Below are positions 10,634 to 20,075 of a stretch of 64,000 nucleotides of DNA, in pieces; positions within the stretch are counted from its first letter, which is position 1, and the number at the start of each line of letters is the position of its first letter. The notes under the pieces are model-generated. The model did not search any database, had not been told where the DNA came from, and saw only the letters and a list, made by a program, of their open reading frames with translations. The position numbers and the translations under genes were made by a program. The DNA is taken from NCBI GenBank assembly GCA_947631115.1, contig CANRKB010000001.1, positions 124,001 through 188,000 on the forward strand. Reading direction: 5' to 3'. The DNA is from an uncultured Clostridia bacterium. Its GTDB lineage: Bacteria > Bacillota > Clostridia > Oscillospirales > Ruminococcaceae.

Positions 10634-11089
10634 TTATCCTGCCGAGCTTGTCGAACTCGTGCTTCCACTCGCCGATGAGCTTTGGCTGCTCGAAGCGCTT
10701 GAAGAGCTTGCCGAACCCGAAGAACTTGCCGATCCCGAAGCGCTGCTTGAAGCGCTTGCCGAACTCGAAGAGCTGCTTGAAGAATCTGCTGCGACTGCCG
10801 AACTTGAACTCGGAGTACTGCTTGAACTGCCCTTTGACGCTCCGAAATAAACGTTTATGACATTTACCGCTATCGCCATCACGAAGAAAAGTATAACGGC
10901 TACTATCGTCGCCTTATTCAGCATGGCTTCTTTTGTTCTGCCCGCATTTTTCTGATAGAACGTGTCGCTCGATGTACCCGAAATGGTTTGAGACATCTGC
11001 GTCTTTGTATCCTTTAAGAGGACCACAACGACTATAAATACACACGCGATTATAAGCACGATCGCACTGATTATTTCAAATATTCCCAT
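10634..11089 (-). CDS. secG: Preprotein translocase subunit SecG with long Ser/Ala/Gly-rich C-terminal tail
   Basis: Two TM helices with TISGTSSDTFYQKNAGRTKEAMLNK; adjacent to rnr as in many Firmicutes. Confidence 0.9.
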   Translation of the reverse strand: MGIFEIISAIVLIIACVFIVVVVLLKDTKTQMSQTISGTSSDTFYQKNAGRTKEAMLNKATIVAVILFFVMAIAVNVINVYFGASKGSSSSTPSSSSAVAADSSSSSSSSASASSSASGSASSSGSASSSSASSSQSSSASGSTSSTSSAG

Positions 11090-11312
11090 TTTTATGAATT
11101 TCCTCCAAACAAACTTTGTTTATGTTGTTATGCAATACTAGGATATTATAACACATCTTTACAGAAATTTCAAGTATTTTTCCGAATTTTTTTAAATAAA
11201 TAAAATAAAATTTTCTGATTTGTTGACATTCGGGCGGAATAGTGTTATAATAAAAAATGTATATAAAAGGAGAGGGCGCTTCCGTTATGAAAACGGCGTT
11301 TTCGGGAAAGTT

Positions 11313-11978
11313 ATGATAAGAGCAGTAGTTTTTGATATGGACGGGCTTTTGCTTGATACGGAAAAGCTTTTGATAAAATTCTGGATACAGGCTGCAAACG
11401 AGGCGGGTTTTCCTATGACAAGAGAAACCGCTCTGAGCTTGCGTTCGCTTCATAGAAGCTTTGCGATACCTTTATTAAAGGAAACGTTCGGCGATGACTT
11501 TGACTATCTGAAAATACGCGCTCGAAGAATGGAGCTTATGAGCGATTATCTCTCGAAAAATCCTCTTGAACTTAAAAAGGGAGCCGTGGAGCTGTCGGAG
11601 TATCTGCGTGAAAACGGGATAACGGCGGCTGTATGTACCGCGACGGACAGCGTTCGAGCGGAGGATTATCTCAAAAGAGCGGGGATATACGGTTATTTTA
11701 CGGACATTGTCTGCGCGGCAAATGTTGAAAAGGGAAAGCCCATGCCCGATATTTATCTATACTGTGCGGAAAAGCTCGGAGTGAACCCGAGCGAGTGCAT
11801 AGCATTGGAAGACTCCCCGAACGGCGTAAGGTCGGCGTCTTCTGCGGGATTTAAAACAATAATGGTTCCCGATCTTTCAGAACCCGACGAAGAGCTTATG
11901 CGCCTTTTATATGCAAAAGCCGAAAGCCTCTCTGAGGTTATAGGAATAATTAAATCATTTCAGATAACAACTGTATAA
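11313..11978 (+). CDS. HAD-superfamily hydrolase (beta-phosphoglucomutase-like)
   Basis: MIRAVVFDMDGLLLDTEKL, ALEDSPNGVRSASSAGF. Confidence 0.9.
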   Translation: MIRAVVFDMDGLLLDTEKLLIKFWIQAANEAGFPMTRETALSLRSLHRSFAIPLLKETFGDDFDYLKIRARRMELMSDYLSKNPLELKKGAVELSEYLRENGITAAVCTATDSVRAEDYLKRAGIYGYFTDIVCAANVEKGKPMPDIYLYCAEKLGVNPSECIALEDSPNGVRSASSAGFKTIMVPDLSEPDEELMRLLYAKAESLSEVIGIIKSFQITTV

Positions 11979-12082
11979 AAAGTAAACCCCGGCTTCCCGT
12001 AAAACGCGGGTAGGCGGGTAAGCGGGTAAGCGGGAAAATCGTAAAACTAATTTATCATTACAAAAAATCCGAGGAAATAAAA

Positions 12083-12745
12083 ATGAACAACAAAAAAAGC
12101 AATCAAAGCAACATCTTAATAATCGCGGCGGTGATATTTGTAATTATTGCGGTGATCTTCTTTGTGATAGCGCTGAGTATGTTCGGCGACCAAGGCGGAT
12201 TTGGAAACGAAAATTCTGCGGCGTCGTCCGACGCGGTTTCGTCTTATGAAAGTTCTTCCGGCAAATCTTCGTCTTCCGCTCCCTCAAGCTCGTCGCAAAG
12301 CAGCTCAAAGCCTGTTCAAAGCAGCTCTCAAAGACCGCAAAGTTCTTCTGCAAGTACGGACCTTACTCTTGCGCAGAAGATAGTTGAAAACGCAAGACAG
12401 TATATCGGAACGCCGTTTAAAGACGGCGGCGCAGAGCCTGAGGGATTTGACAGCTCTGGATTTATTTACTATATAATGCGCGAAAGCGGGTTTGTTTCCT
12501 GCCCGAGAGATATAGTGCTCCAGTCGAAGATGGGAGTTATACGCGAGTTTGACGAGCTTCAAGAGGGCGATATAGTCTTCTTTTCAAACGAGATAGGCGG
12601 AAAACCGAATTTCGCGGGATTTTATTCGGGAAACGGGAAAATGATAGGCTGTATCATTACTTCGTCTTTCGAGGGAGTAATGGAAACGGATATTACGGGC
12701 AATTATTATAAACAGCATTTTGTTTCGGGTATCGGAATAGGCTGA
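12083..12745 (+). CDS. NlpC/P60-like exported protein, apparently lacking catalytic residues
   Basis: N-terminal TM, Ser-rich linker, then ARQYIGTPFKDGGAEPEGFDSSGFIYYIMRESG...GDIVFFSNEIGGKPNFAGFYSGNGKMIG; catalytic Cys position is Ser. Confidence 0.75.
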   Translation: MNNKKSNQSNILIIAAVIFVIIAVIFFVIALSMFGDQGGFGNENSAASSDAVSSYESSSGKSSSSAPSSSSQSSSKPVQSSSQRPQSSSASTDLTLAQKIVENARQYIGTPFKDGGAEPEGFDSSGFIYYIMRESGFVSCPRDIVLQSKMGVIREFDELQEGDIVFFSNEIGGKPNFAGFYSGNGKMIGCIITSSFEGVMETDITGNYYKQHFVSGIGIG

Positions 12746-12760
12746 TCTGCGGAGAAGAAA

Positions 12761-13720
12761 ATGAGAAAAGTTCTTACGGATATAAGCCTTTGCGAGGGAG
12801 ATCTTATTCCCGGCGCAGAGGCGAAAGATATTTATTCTTACATAAGAGCGCTAGGCGGCGCAGGGATAAGATACGTTGAGATCAACAGAAGAACGCTTTG
12901 CAAGCTCGGAAAGCTTCCGAGAGGCATAGGGTATATATTCAGGGTGACAGAGCCGGAAGATCTGAAGCTTATGAAAGGACATAACTTCAGTTATGCTCTT
13001 ATAAGGTATGCGGATCTTTTTAAAAACATAAGACCCGATATACCCGTTATGCTCGAAATGCCGTTTGTGGAAAGAGCATACAGGCAGATGACGGGATACG
13101 CTCAGTCGCGCCTCGGCGGCAGAATTACAGCGGTTCGCTTTCGCGACGACTTTGGTTATAAGACGATGGGCGAAATGAAGCGCTTTGTGGCGAAAATCAA
13201 AAGCACCATGCCGCTGCCCGTGGATTTTTGCCCGAAAGATACCGAAAAGACCGCGCTCGACTGCGCCGTAAAGTTTACGCTTTCGGGAGCTGATTGTATT
13301 TCCTTTACCGTTCCGCGGACAGGACGTTTCGCTTCGCTTAAAGAATACGTTTTGCTTCTTATGATGTCATACGGAATAATTCTCGACAGATTTGACATGA
13401 GCGAGTTTTCCCGGGCGGTAGTAGATTCGGAACTTGTCTTTAACGAAGAGGAGAGCTGTTGTAAAAGACAGAACGTTCCGTATCAGAGCAGGATCGCGTC
13501 CATAAATGCCGAGACGGGAAAAAAGGTCTTTATAGATCCGTTTTTTAACGACTCATTCGCAGGAAAGACCCATTTCAGCTCCGCGCTTGAGAAAATGCTG
13601 GAGAAAGCGAACATTGACGAAGAAACCTCCGCGATACTTGTCGATGCGGTAAAGTATTACGATATTGATATTTGCAGCGACTCGGTATTGTACGGCAAGC
13701 ATAAAGGAATTACCCAATAA
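12761..13720 (+). CDS. Hypothetical protein; diverged DRE-TIM metallolyase-like (homocitrate/isopropylmalate synthase-like) candidate
   Basis: Weak resemblance: VLTDISLCEGDLIPG (cf. VDTTLRDGEQ.PG), LSGADCISFTVPRTGRFASLKEYV (cf. GAD.VE.T..G.GERAGN..LEE.V), C-terminal GKHKG. Confidence 0.4.
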   Translation: MRKVLTDISLCEGDLIPGAEAKDIYSYIRALGGAGIRYVEINRRTLCKLGKLPRGIGYIFRVTEPEDLKLMKGHNFSYALIRYADLFKNIRPDIPVMLEMPFVERAYRQMTGYAQSRLGGRITAVRFRDDFGYKTMGEMKRFVAKIKSTMPLPVDFCPKDTEKTALDCAVKFTLSGADCISFTVPRTGRFASLKEYVLLLMMSYGIILDRFDMSEFSRAVVDSELVFNEEESCCKRQNVPYQSRIASINAETGKKVFIDPFFNDSFAGKTHFSSALEKMLEKANIDEETSAILVDAVKYYDIDICSDSVLYGKHKGITQ

Positions 13721-13781
13721 ATGCATAAGAGGGCTTCCCGTTTTATGCGCTTGTAAACCAATAAACCGAAAGGATAAAAAT

Positions 13782-14597
13782 GTGATAAGACTTATAGCGT
13801 CAGACCTTGACGGAACGCTTTTAGACGATAAAAAGAGGCTTCCCGCAGATTTCTTTGACGTGCTTGACGAGCTTTCAAAAAGAAACATAATTTTTGCCGC
13901 GGCAAGCGGAAGGACATATTCCGCGGCGGAACATCTTTTCCCCGAAAAATACCGCAATAATATGGCGTTTATCTGCGACAACGGCGCTTGTACATATATA
14001 AACGGAAAGCCCGACAGGATATTTCCTCTCGGCAGAAAGCTGTATAACGAGCTTCTTGACAAATGCGGGACGATAGGCGGGTTTGAGTTTGTGGTATGCA
14101 CTTCGGAAGGCGTGTTTTTTGAAAACCGCGACAGTGATTTCGCAAAGGACGTCGCGCTTTTTTATAAACAGAATACGCCCGTGGACAATTTAAGAAATGT
14201 AGAGGGAGAAATTTATAAGCTCGCGGTTATGGACAGGCTCGGCTCGGTGGAACACGGAAAGCCGATAATAGACGGCATATTCGGCGAAAGCCTAAACGTC
14301 CAGGCTTCGGGAAAAGAATGGATGGACGTTATGGCTGGCGGCATAAGCAAAGGACAGGCTCTAAGGTCTTTGCAGGAGCGTTTCGGAATAACGCCGCGTG
14401 AAACAATGGCTTTCGGAGATTATTATAACGACGCGGATATGCTCCGCGCGGCGGAGCTTAGTTTTTGCATGGAAAACGGCAGCGATGATGTAAAAAAGAT
14501 GTGCCGTTATGTTGCCCCCGACAACAACAGCGGGGGAGTAACAAAGTGCATAAGAGAATTTGTACTCGGAGAAAGTGAAAAATTGAGAAATATATGA
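13782..14597 (+). CDS. Cof-type HAD-IIB family hydrolase (GTG start)
   Basis: VIRLIASDLDGTLLDDKKRLP...KGQALRSLQERFGITPRETMAFGDYYNDADML. Confidence 0.9.
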   Translation: MIRLIASDLDGTLLDDKKRLPADFFDVLDELSKRNIIFAAASGRTYSAAEHLFPEKYRNNMAFICDNGACTYINGKPDRIFPLGRKLYNELLDKCGTIGGFEFVVCTSEGVFFENRDSDFAKDVALFYKQNTPVDNLRNVEGEIYKLAVMDRLGSVEHGKPIIDGIFGESLNVQASGKEWMDVMAGGISKGQALRSLQERFGITPRETMAFGDYYNDADMLRAAELSFCMENGSDDVKKMCRYVAPDNNSGGVTKCIREFVLGESEKLRNI

Positions 14598-15859
14598 GCG
14601 TTTCAAATATTATCATTATAGTTTCCATGATAGCTTTTTCGGCGTTTTTTTCGGCGTCCGAAACGGCTATTTCCAGCGTGAACCGCATACGCCTTAAAAG
14701 TATGGCTGACGGCGGCAGCAGAGGCGCAAAACGCGCGCTCAATATCCTGAACAAATACGATAAAGCCCTGACGACTATACTTATAGGCAACAATATTGTA
14801 AATATAGCCTGCTCGTCTATAGCGACAATAGTTTGTATCGCGCTTGTCGGAGAGCAGTACGGCTCTCTTGTTTCAACTATATCTACAACAATTATCGTCC
14901 TTATCTTCGGCGAGGTCATGCCCAAAAGTCTTGCAAAAGACCATGCCGAGAGCGTTACTATAGGAGTTTCCGCGGTCATATCTTTTCTGATGATAATACT
15001 GACTCCCTTTTCGGCTTTTTTCATATTGCTCAAAAAAGGCGTATCAAAGCTCTTCGGCAGCAAGGGTTCCGTAAGCTTTACGGAAGAAGAACTTATGTCC
15101 ATAATCGACGAGATAGAGGACGAGGGCGTTCTTGAACAGCAAGAGAGCAATCTCGTGCGTTCGGCGCTTGAGTTTGACGAAATAACGGTCGACGAGATAA
15201 TAACTCCCCGCGTAAGAATAGTCGCGGTAGAAGTTGGAGAAGACGCCGACGAGATACGCGGGAAATTCCTGAACGAGCAGTATTCGCGTATGCCCGTTTA
15301 CGATAAGACTCTCGACAACATAATCGGCGTTATAAACGAAAAGGATTTTATCAGGGCATACGAGGAAAAGGGAAACGACCTGACGGTGCGAGAGCTTACG
15401 CAGGAAACCATTTATTTTCCGCATCTTCTGAAAATATCGGAAGTAATGAGGACAATGCAGAAGAAAAAGTGCCATATGAGCGTTGTCATTGACCAGCACG
15501 GCGGCACGCTCGGCATTGTCACAATGGAAGATCTTTTAGAGGAACTTGTCGGAGAGATATACGACGAGAGCGACGAAGTGACAAGCCCCATAACTTCTCT
15601 TTCCGAAACGGAGTTTGAGGCATACGGAGATGTTGCTTTAAACAGCCTGAGGCGATACTTTGACGGTCTTGGCGCGGATATTTCCATCGAGTGCGAGGCG
15701 CATACGGTTGCGGGCTGGGTGTTGGAGCTTTTCGGAAGCATACCCAAAAACGGCGATGTTTTCGAGGGCGAAAATTTTATCGTTACGGTTTTAGACGCGG
15801 CGGATCTCAGAGTAAATAAAGTTAGGATACAGCTGGTAAAGAAAGAAGAGGAAGAATAA
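14594..15859 (+). CDS. CNNM/CorC-type hemolysin family transporter with CBS domains
   Basis: N-terminal DUF21 TM domain, SASETAISSVNRIRLK, paired CBS domains, C-terminal CorC_HlyC domain. Confidence 0.93.
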   Translation: MSVSNIIIIVSMIAFSAFFSASETAISSVNRIRLKSMADGGSRGAKRALNILNKYDKALTTILIGNNIVNIACSSIATIVCIALVGEQYGSLVSTISTTIIVLIFGEVMPKSLAKDHAESVTIGVSAVISFLMIILTPFSAFFILLKKGVSKLFGSKGSVSFTEEELMSIIDEIEDEGVLEQQESNLVRSALEFDEITVDEIITPRVRIVAVEVGEDADEIRGKFLNEQYSRMPVYDKTLDNIIGVINEKDFIRAYEEKGNDLTVRELTQETIYFPHLLKISEVMRTMQKKKCHMSVVIDQHGGTLGIVTMEDLLEELVGEIYDESDEVTSPITSLSETEFEAYGDVALNSLRRYFDGLGADISIECEAHTVAGWVLELFGSIPKNGDVFEGENFIVTVLDAADLRVNKVRIQLVKKEEEE

Positions 15860-15922
15860 AGCCCCGGTTAAAGAGCATTTTTGAACCGCTTTAAAAATTA
15901 TTTGTGATAAATATACAAAATC

Positions 15923-15946
15923 CCGTCGAGAAATCGACGGTTTTTT
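15923..15946 (+). terminator. Rho-independent terminator
   Basis: CCGTCGAgaaaTCGACGG followed by TTTTTT. Confidence 0.85.
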
Positions 15947-15955
15947 GTACTTTCA

Positions 15956-15989
15956 GTATATTGCAATATACGATACCTTGTGATATAAT
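15956..15989 (+). promoter_or_regulatory. padR-operon promoter with palindromic operator
   Basis: Perfect palindrome GTATATTGCAATATAC (15956..15971) overlaps -35 TTGCAA; 17-nt spacer; -10 TATAAT at 15984. Confidence 0.7.
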
Positions 15990-16021
15990 AAAACTACGGA
16001 GAAAGACATTGAGGTGAAAAT

Positions 16022-16360
16022 ATGAATTCACAGATGAAAAGGGGAACACTGGAAATGTGCGCGCTGTCTGTCATAAACAGCGGCGATTGTTATGGGTATG
16101 AGATAGTAAACAGGATCTCCGCGTGTATGGAAATTACGGAGGGAACGATTTACCCTCTTATGAAAAGATTAAGAGACGGAAAACTTATAGACAGTTATAT
16201 AGTCGAGTCGCCCGAGGGTCCTCCGAGAAAGTATTATAAAATAACGGAAGAGGGAAAGTCGGAGCTTTTGCGGCTGACAGCCGAGTGGAGTGAATTTGAG
16301 GAAAGCATAAATAAACTTTTGAAAGGGGAATTTGAAAATGACGGCGAAGACGAAAGCTGA
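16022..16360 (+). CDS. PadR family transcriptional regulator
   Basis: MKRGTLEMCALSVINSGDCYGYEIVNRI...EGTIYPLMKRL..G. Confidence 0.95.
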   Translation: MNSQMKRGTLEMCALSVINSGDCYGYEIVNRISACMEITEGTIYPLMKRLRDGKLIDSYIVESPEGPPRKYYKITEEGKSELLRLTAEWSEFEESINKLLKGEFENDGEDES

Positions 16361-17393
16361 GTTTTTCGACAGTCTGAAATACGAGCTTGAGCGTATAGGA
16401 ATAGATCTCACGGAAGATATAAGGATAGATTTCGAGGAGCATTTCGCCGAGTGCGAAGAAGAGGGAGTTTCCGAAAGCGAAGCGGCAGAAAGGCTGGGCG
16501 ATGTAAAGGAGATAGCGAGGAATTATCTTGATCTCCAGAGCTCAAGGATAAACAGCATGGTCGCGCGCGATGTCGAGCGAAAGATAAGCCTTACAAAACC
16601 CGGTCAGAGCGTTCCCGCGGACTTGTCGCTTTTAAAGGATAAAAGAAACGAAAACATGATAGAGTATACCCCCGAGCATATTTCGGAGGAGATATACCCG
16701 CAAAGTTCTTCTTCGGATCCTTACAACGCCGCTGGCAATAACGTTTCCCATGACAACGCCCAAAACGCTCAGTCGGAAAACCAAGGCTCAAACGTTGGGG
16801 AGGCGTTTTCAAATGCGGGAAACGCTATCGCAAACGCAGCCAAAGCAGCGGGCAGCGCCATAGCCGACGCAATTGAAAACAGCGGCGTTAAAAAAGCGGT
16901 AAAGAGCGCGGGAGAAAACGTTGCAAATGCCGTAAAGGGCATACCTCACCCGAACGAAAGCTTCCGACAAAATTCAAACCACGATCGAAGAGGAACAATC
17001 CCCGCGGGTCAGCCTAGAGCAAAAAGCTCAAAGGGCGGATTTAAATATGTCGACATAAAAGACATGAAACCGAATTTTAATTCAGGCAAATTTGTTAGGG
17101 CGGTATTGCTCGATGTATTTTTGTGGAGCTGGCTGTTGCTGCTGATAATATTTCTGGTGATATTTGCAATAATCGGCGGAGTAGCTTTCTTTATTGCCGT
17201 GGGTCTGCCTGCCGTTATTCATATCGAGCCGCCATATGCGTCTACCTATGAAGCGGTAACGCTGTTTCTCGGAATAGGCTTTTGCTCTTTGGGACTTATA
17301 ATTTCAACAGTCGGCATGATGCTTATAAAGCCTGTTATAAGTCTGATAAAGTTTGTTATAGAAATGAATATAAAAGCAATTTACAATTTGTGA
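16338..17393 (+). CDS. DUF1700/HAAS-type membrane protein
   Basis: N-terminal FFDSLKYELERIGID...DFEEHFAECEEEGVSESEAAERLGDVKEIARNYL; downstream of PadR as usual. Confidence 0.85.
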   Translation: MTAKTKAEFFDSLKYELERIGIDLTEDIRIDFEEHFAECEEEGVSESEAAERLGDVKEIARNYLDLQSSRINSMVARDVERKISLTKPGQSVPADLSLLKDKRNENMIEYTPEHISEEIYPQSSSSDPYNAAGNNVSHDNAQNAQSENQGSNVGEAFSNAGNAIANAAKAAGSAIADAIENSGVKKAVKSAGENVANAVKGIPHPNESFRQNSNHDRRGTIPAGQPRAKSSKGGFKYVDIKDMKPNFNSGKFVRAVLLDVFLWSWLLLLIIFLVIFAIIGGVAFFIAVGLPAVIHIEPPYASTYEAVTLFLGIGFCSLGLIISTVGMMLIKPVISLIKFVIEMNIKAIYNL

Positions 17394-17394
17394 G

Positions 17395-18435
17395 GTGAAA
17401 AAGATGTTTAAAAGAATGTTGATGTTTCTTATACCGATATGTGTCGGAAGCCTGATAATAGCTGGAGTACTTCAGCTTATCCTCGGACCCAAGAGAACGG
17501 ATTATGATAACGGCAACGCTCCGCTATTTTTTGACAGCAGTCCTGTCGACAGCTCCGAAGATTATCCCTCGTATCAGGAATACATGGTATTAAACGGCGA
17601 AGAAACGGACGAACATTATGTAAACGTTTATGACAGCCTTACTTTTAAATTTTCGGGAGTAAACGCTGTTATAAACTGCAAGGACGATGATAAAGCGACG
17701 GTCAGCGTAAAAAACGACAATTCCGAAAGAGGAATACGGGTAAAACTTTCCGCAGCCGAGAACGAAACCGCTATAGAGATACACCCCACAAACATCACGT
17801 TCGATGAGCAGAATGAAGATCAGACAAACTGGAAAAACGACGCTTTCAGCTCAGATATTAAAAGCACCGTTATAATATCCCTGCCCGCGAAAGAATATAA
17901 AAAGCTCGTTTTGGAGCAGGGTTCGGGGATAGTAAACATAAACGGTCTAAACGCATTAAGCAGCGATATAACGCTCTGCACGGGCAGACTTTCGTTTATG
18001 GGCGACGCGGATTATCTCCCCGAAAGCTTAATACTTAAAACAGCCTCGGGAAAAGCAACCTTTGAGAATGTCCATGCAAAAAGCTGCGACCTTGATTTAG
18101 GCTCGGGTTCTGTCGATATAAGCGGGCTTATGGGAACGGGAACGGCAAAGATAGCCTGCGGCACCGCGACAATGTCTTTTGACAGTTTAAGCTATATGGA
18201 CATAAACAAAGACAGCGGAACCTTTAACCTTCTTCTTCCGCCTCAGACCTCCGCGGGAATACACGCCGAGCTTCAGGAGGGAAAAATAGACGTAAAGACC
18301 GACGTCACGGAAAAAAATATAACCGAAAGCGGCTATTACAGCGTCGGAAATGAAAATACGTCAAATCTTATCAAGGTTAAAAACTTAAGCGGCGACATTT
18401 ACATCACAAACAATTCTTTAAGCCCTCAAAGCTGA
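17395..18435 (+). CDS. DUF4097-like (adhesin-type beta-helix) exported protein
   Basis: N-terminal TM; repeated beta strands such as LILKTASGKATFENVHAKSCDLDLGSGSVDISGL; third gene of PadR-DUF1700-DUF4097 cassette. Confidence 0.75.
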   Translation: MKKMFKRMLMFLIPICVGSLIIAGVLQLILGPKRTDYDNGNAPLFFDSSPVDSSEDYPSYQEYMVLNGEETDEHYVNVYDSLTFKFSGVNAVINCKDDDKATVSVKNDNSERGIRVKLSAAENETAIEIHPTNITFDEQNEDQTNWKNDAFSSDIKSTVIISLPAKEYKKLVLEQGSGIVNINGLNALSSDITLCTGRLSFMGDADYLPESLILKTASGKATFENVHAKSCDLDLGSGSVDISGLMGTGTAKIACGTATMSFDSLSYMDINKDSGTFNLLLPPQTSAGIHAELQEGKIDVKTDVTEKNITESGYYSVGNENTSNLIKVKNLSGDIYITNNSLSPQS

Positions 18436-18701
18436 GCGGACTAATTTGTCATAGAGCATGATATTATGCTCGTTTAATTTCCACGAACATTGCGCGGGTA
18501 ATTTATCACACTTTAATATCAATAATATTTCGCTAAGCGTTTTAAAACGTTTCACCGATCGTTACACTTACATTTCATAAAGCGCTGTACCGAATTTCCA
18601 CCCTACGTCATAGCAACATTTCATCAAGCGTTTTATAAATATTTCGCTATCCATTATACAAACCTTTCGGCAACATTTTCGACCCGCAATGTAATAAATA
18701 A

Positions 18702-18729
18702 GATCGGGAGAGCTTCAGCTCTCCCGATC
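18702..18729. terminator. Bidirectional hairpin terminator
   Basis: GATCGGGAGAGCttcaGCTCTCCCGATC, 12-bp perfect stem. Confidence 0.8.
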
Positions 18730-18747
18730 GTTTTCGTGCGCTTATTG

Positions 18748-19764
18748 TTAATTGTCCTCGTAGACCGAAGCGAGCTGACCGCAGGCGGCTTTAAGCTCCG
18801 CGCCGAACTCCTTGCGCTTTGTCGCGACGACGCCGTTTTCTTTCAGAACGCGGCAAAAGTTGTCAACAACGTCATAGGACGGCTTTTTAAACTCGGTGTC
18901 GGTCTCGTTGTACGGAATAAGGTTGATGTAAAAATCTCTGCCGCGGATAAGCTCGGAAAGCTCTTTGGCGTGCGCTTCGGAGTCGTTTATTCCCGCCAAA
19001 AGTATATATTCGAGAGTCACGCGCTTGTTTGTTTTTTGGGAATAATACTCCGCCGCGTCAAGAACATCTTTTATGGGATAAACCTTGTTTATCGGCATAA
19101 GCATAGATCTCAGCTTATCGTTCGGCGCATGCAGGCTTATTGCAAGGCTCACGGGCGCTTTAATTTCTGCAAACTCTTTTATCTTCGGAACGATCCCGCA
19201 GGTCGAAACCGTGACCTTTCTTCTTGAAACGGCGAGTCCCTTGTCCTCGGTGATTATGCTGCAAAAATCAGCGACAGCCGAAAAATTGTCGAACGGCTCG
19301 CCTATACCCATAACCGAAACGCCGTCTATCCTGCATGAAAACTCTTTTGAAATAGCCATGAGCTGTCCGACTATCTCTCCTGCCGAAAGGTTTCTTTGCT
19401 TTCTGAGCATACCGCTCCTGCAGAATTTACAGCCCATATTGCAGCCCACCTGAGTTGAAACGCAGACGCAGTTTCCGAACTTCTGCCGCATAAGTACCGT
19501 TTCACAAAAGTTGCCGTCGGAGAGCTTCAGTAAAAGCTTTGCGGCGTCCCCGCCGTCTAATTTACGTTTGACCTCGGGCATATCAAGCTTAAACGCCGAC
19601 AATTTATTTACAACTCTCTCGCTGAATCCGAACTGCCCGAAATCTTTAAAGCCTTTGCGGTAGATACCGTCAAAGAGGATAAGAGCCTTCGAGGGATTTT
19701 CGTTTTGCTCGGACAAAAATTCTTTTAATTTGTCGACTGTCAGATCATAAAAGTTCATTTTCAT
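18748..19764 (-). CDS. rlmN: 23S rRNA (adenine(2503)-C(2))-methyltransferase RlmN
   Basis: CVSTQVGCNMGCKFCRSGMLRKQRNLSAGEIVGQL; VTLEYILLAGIND. Confidence 0.94.
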   Translation of the reverse strand: MKMNFYDLTVDKLKEFLSEQNENPSKALILFDGIYRKGFKDFGQFGFSERVVNKLSAFKLDMPEVKRKLDGGDAAKLLLKLSDGNFCETVLMRQKFGNCVCVSTQVGCNMGCKFCRSGMLRKQRNLSAGEIVGQLMAISKEFSCRIDGVSVMGIGEPFDNFSAVADFCSIITEDKGLAVSRRKVTVSTCGIVPKIKEFAEIKAPVSLAISLHAPNDKLRSMLMPINKVYPIKDVLDAAEYYSQKTNKRVTLEYILLAGINDSEAHAKELSELIRGRDFYINLIPYNETDTEFKKPSYDVVDNFCRVLKENGVVATKRKEFGAELKAACGQLASVYEDN

Positions 19765-20075
19765 CCCGTTCCTTTTGCCTAAAGCTTTTAACGTTTTTAT
19801 TATAGCACAAATTAGTCTGTTTTGTCAACATAGAAGTAAGAGGCGGCGCGGTTATGTTCTTACGGGGGAAAGCTATGAAAGTTTCTCGCCGAACATTCGT
19901 CGGCATAACGGCAATATCTATTGACAAAAATATTACGATATGGTACAATGATTCAAAAGAATTTTTTAAACTTTTATGTTTGCATTATTCCTCTTTGCGG
20001 ATAAATGCTACTAAACGTTATGCGCTTTAAGAATAATGCGCTTTTTGCTTTCAACAGTCGGAAAGGAGGGCGGCT

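Noticed and set aside
18480-18700. Degenerate ~45-nt motif (ATTTCgctAAGCGTTTT...) repeated about three times between 17395 CDS and rlmN
   Set aside because: Similarity is loose and AT-rich; could not establish consistent units by eye.
19982-20050. Attenuator upstream of CDS 20076 (GCATTATTC...GAATAATGC then GCTTTTTGC)
   Set aside because: Long loop and weak stem; not convincing without covariation or transcription data.
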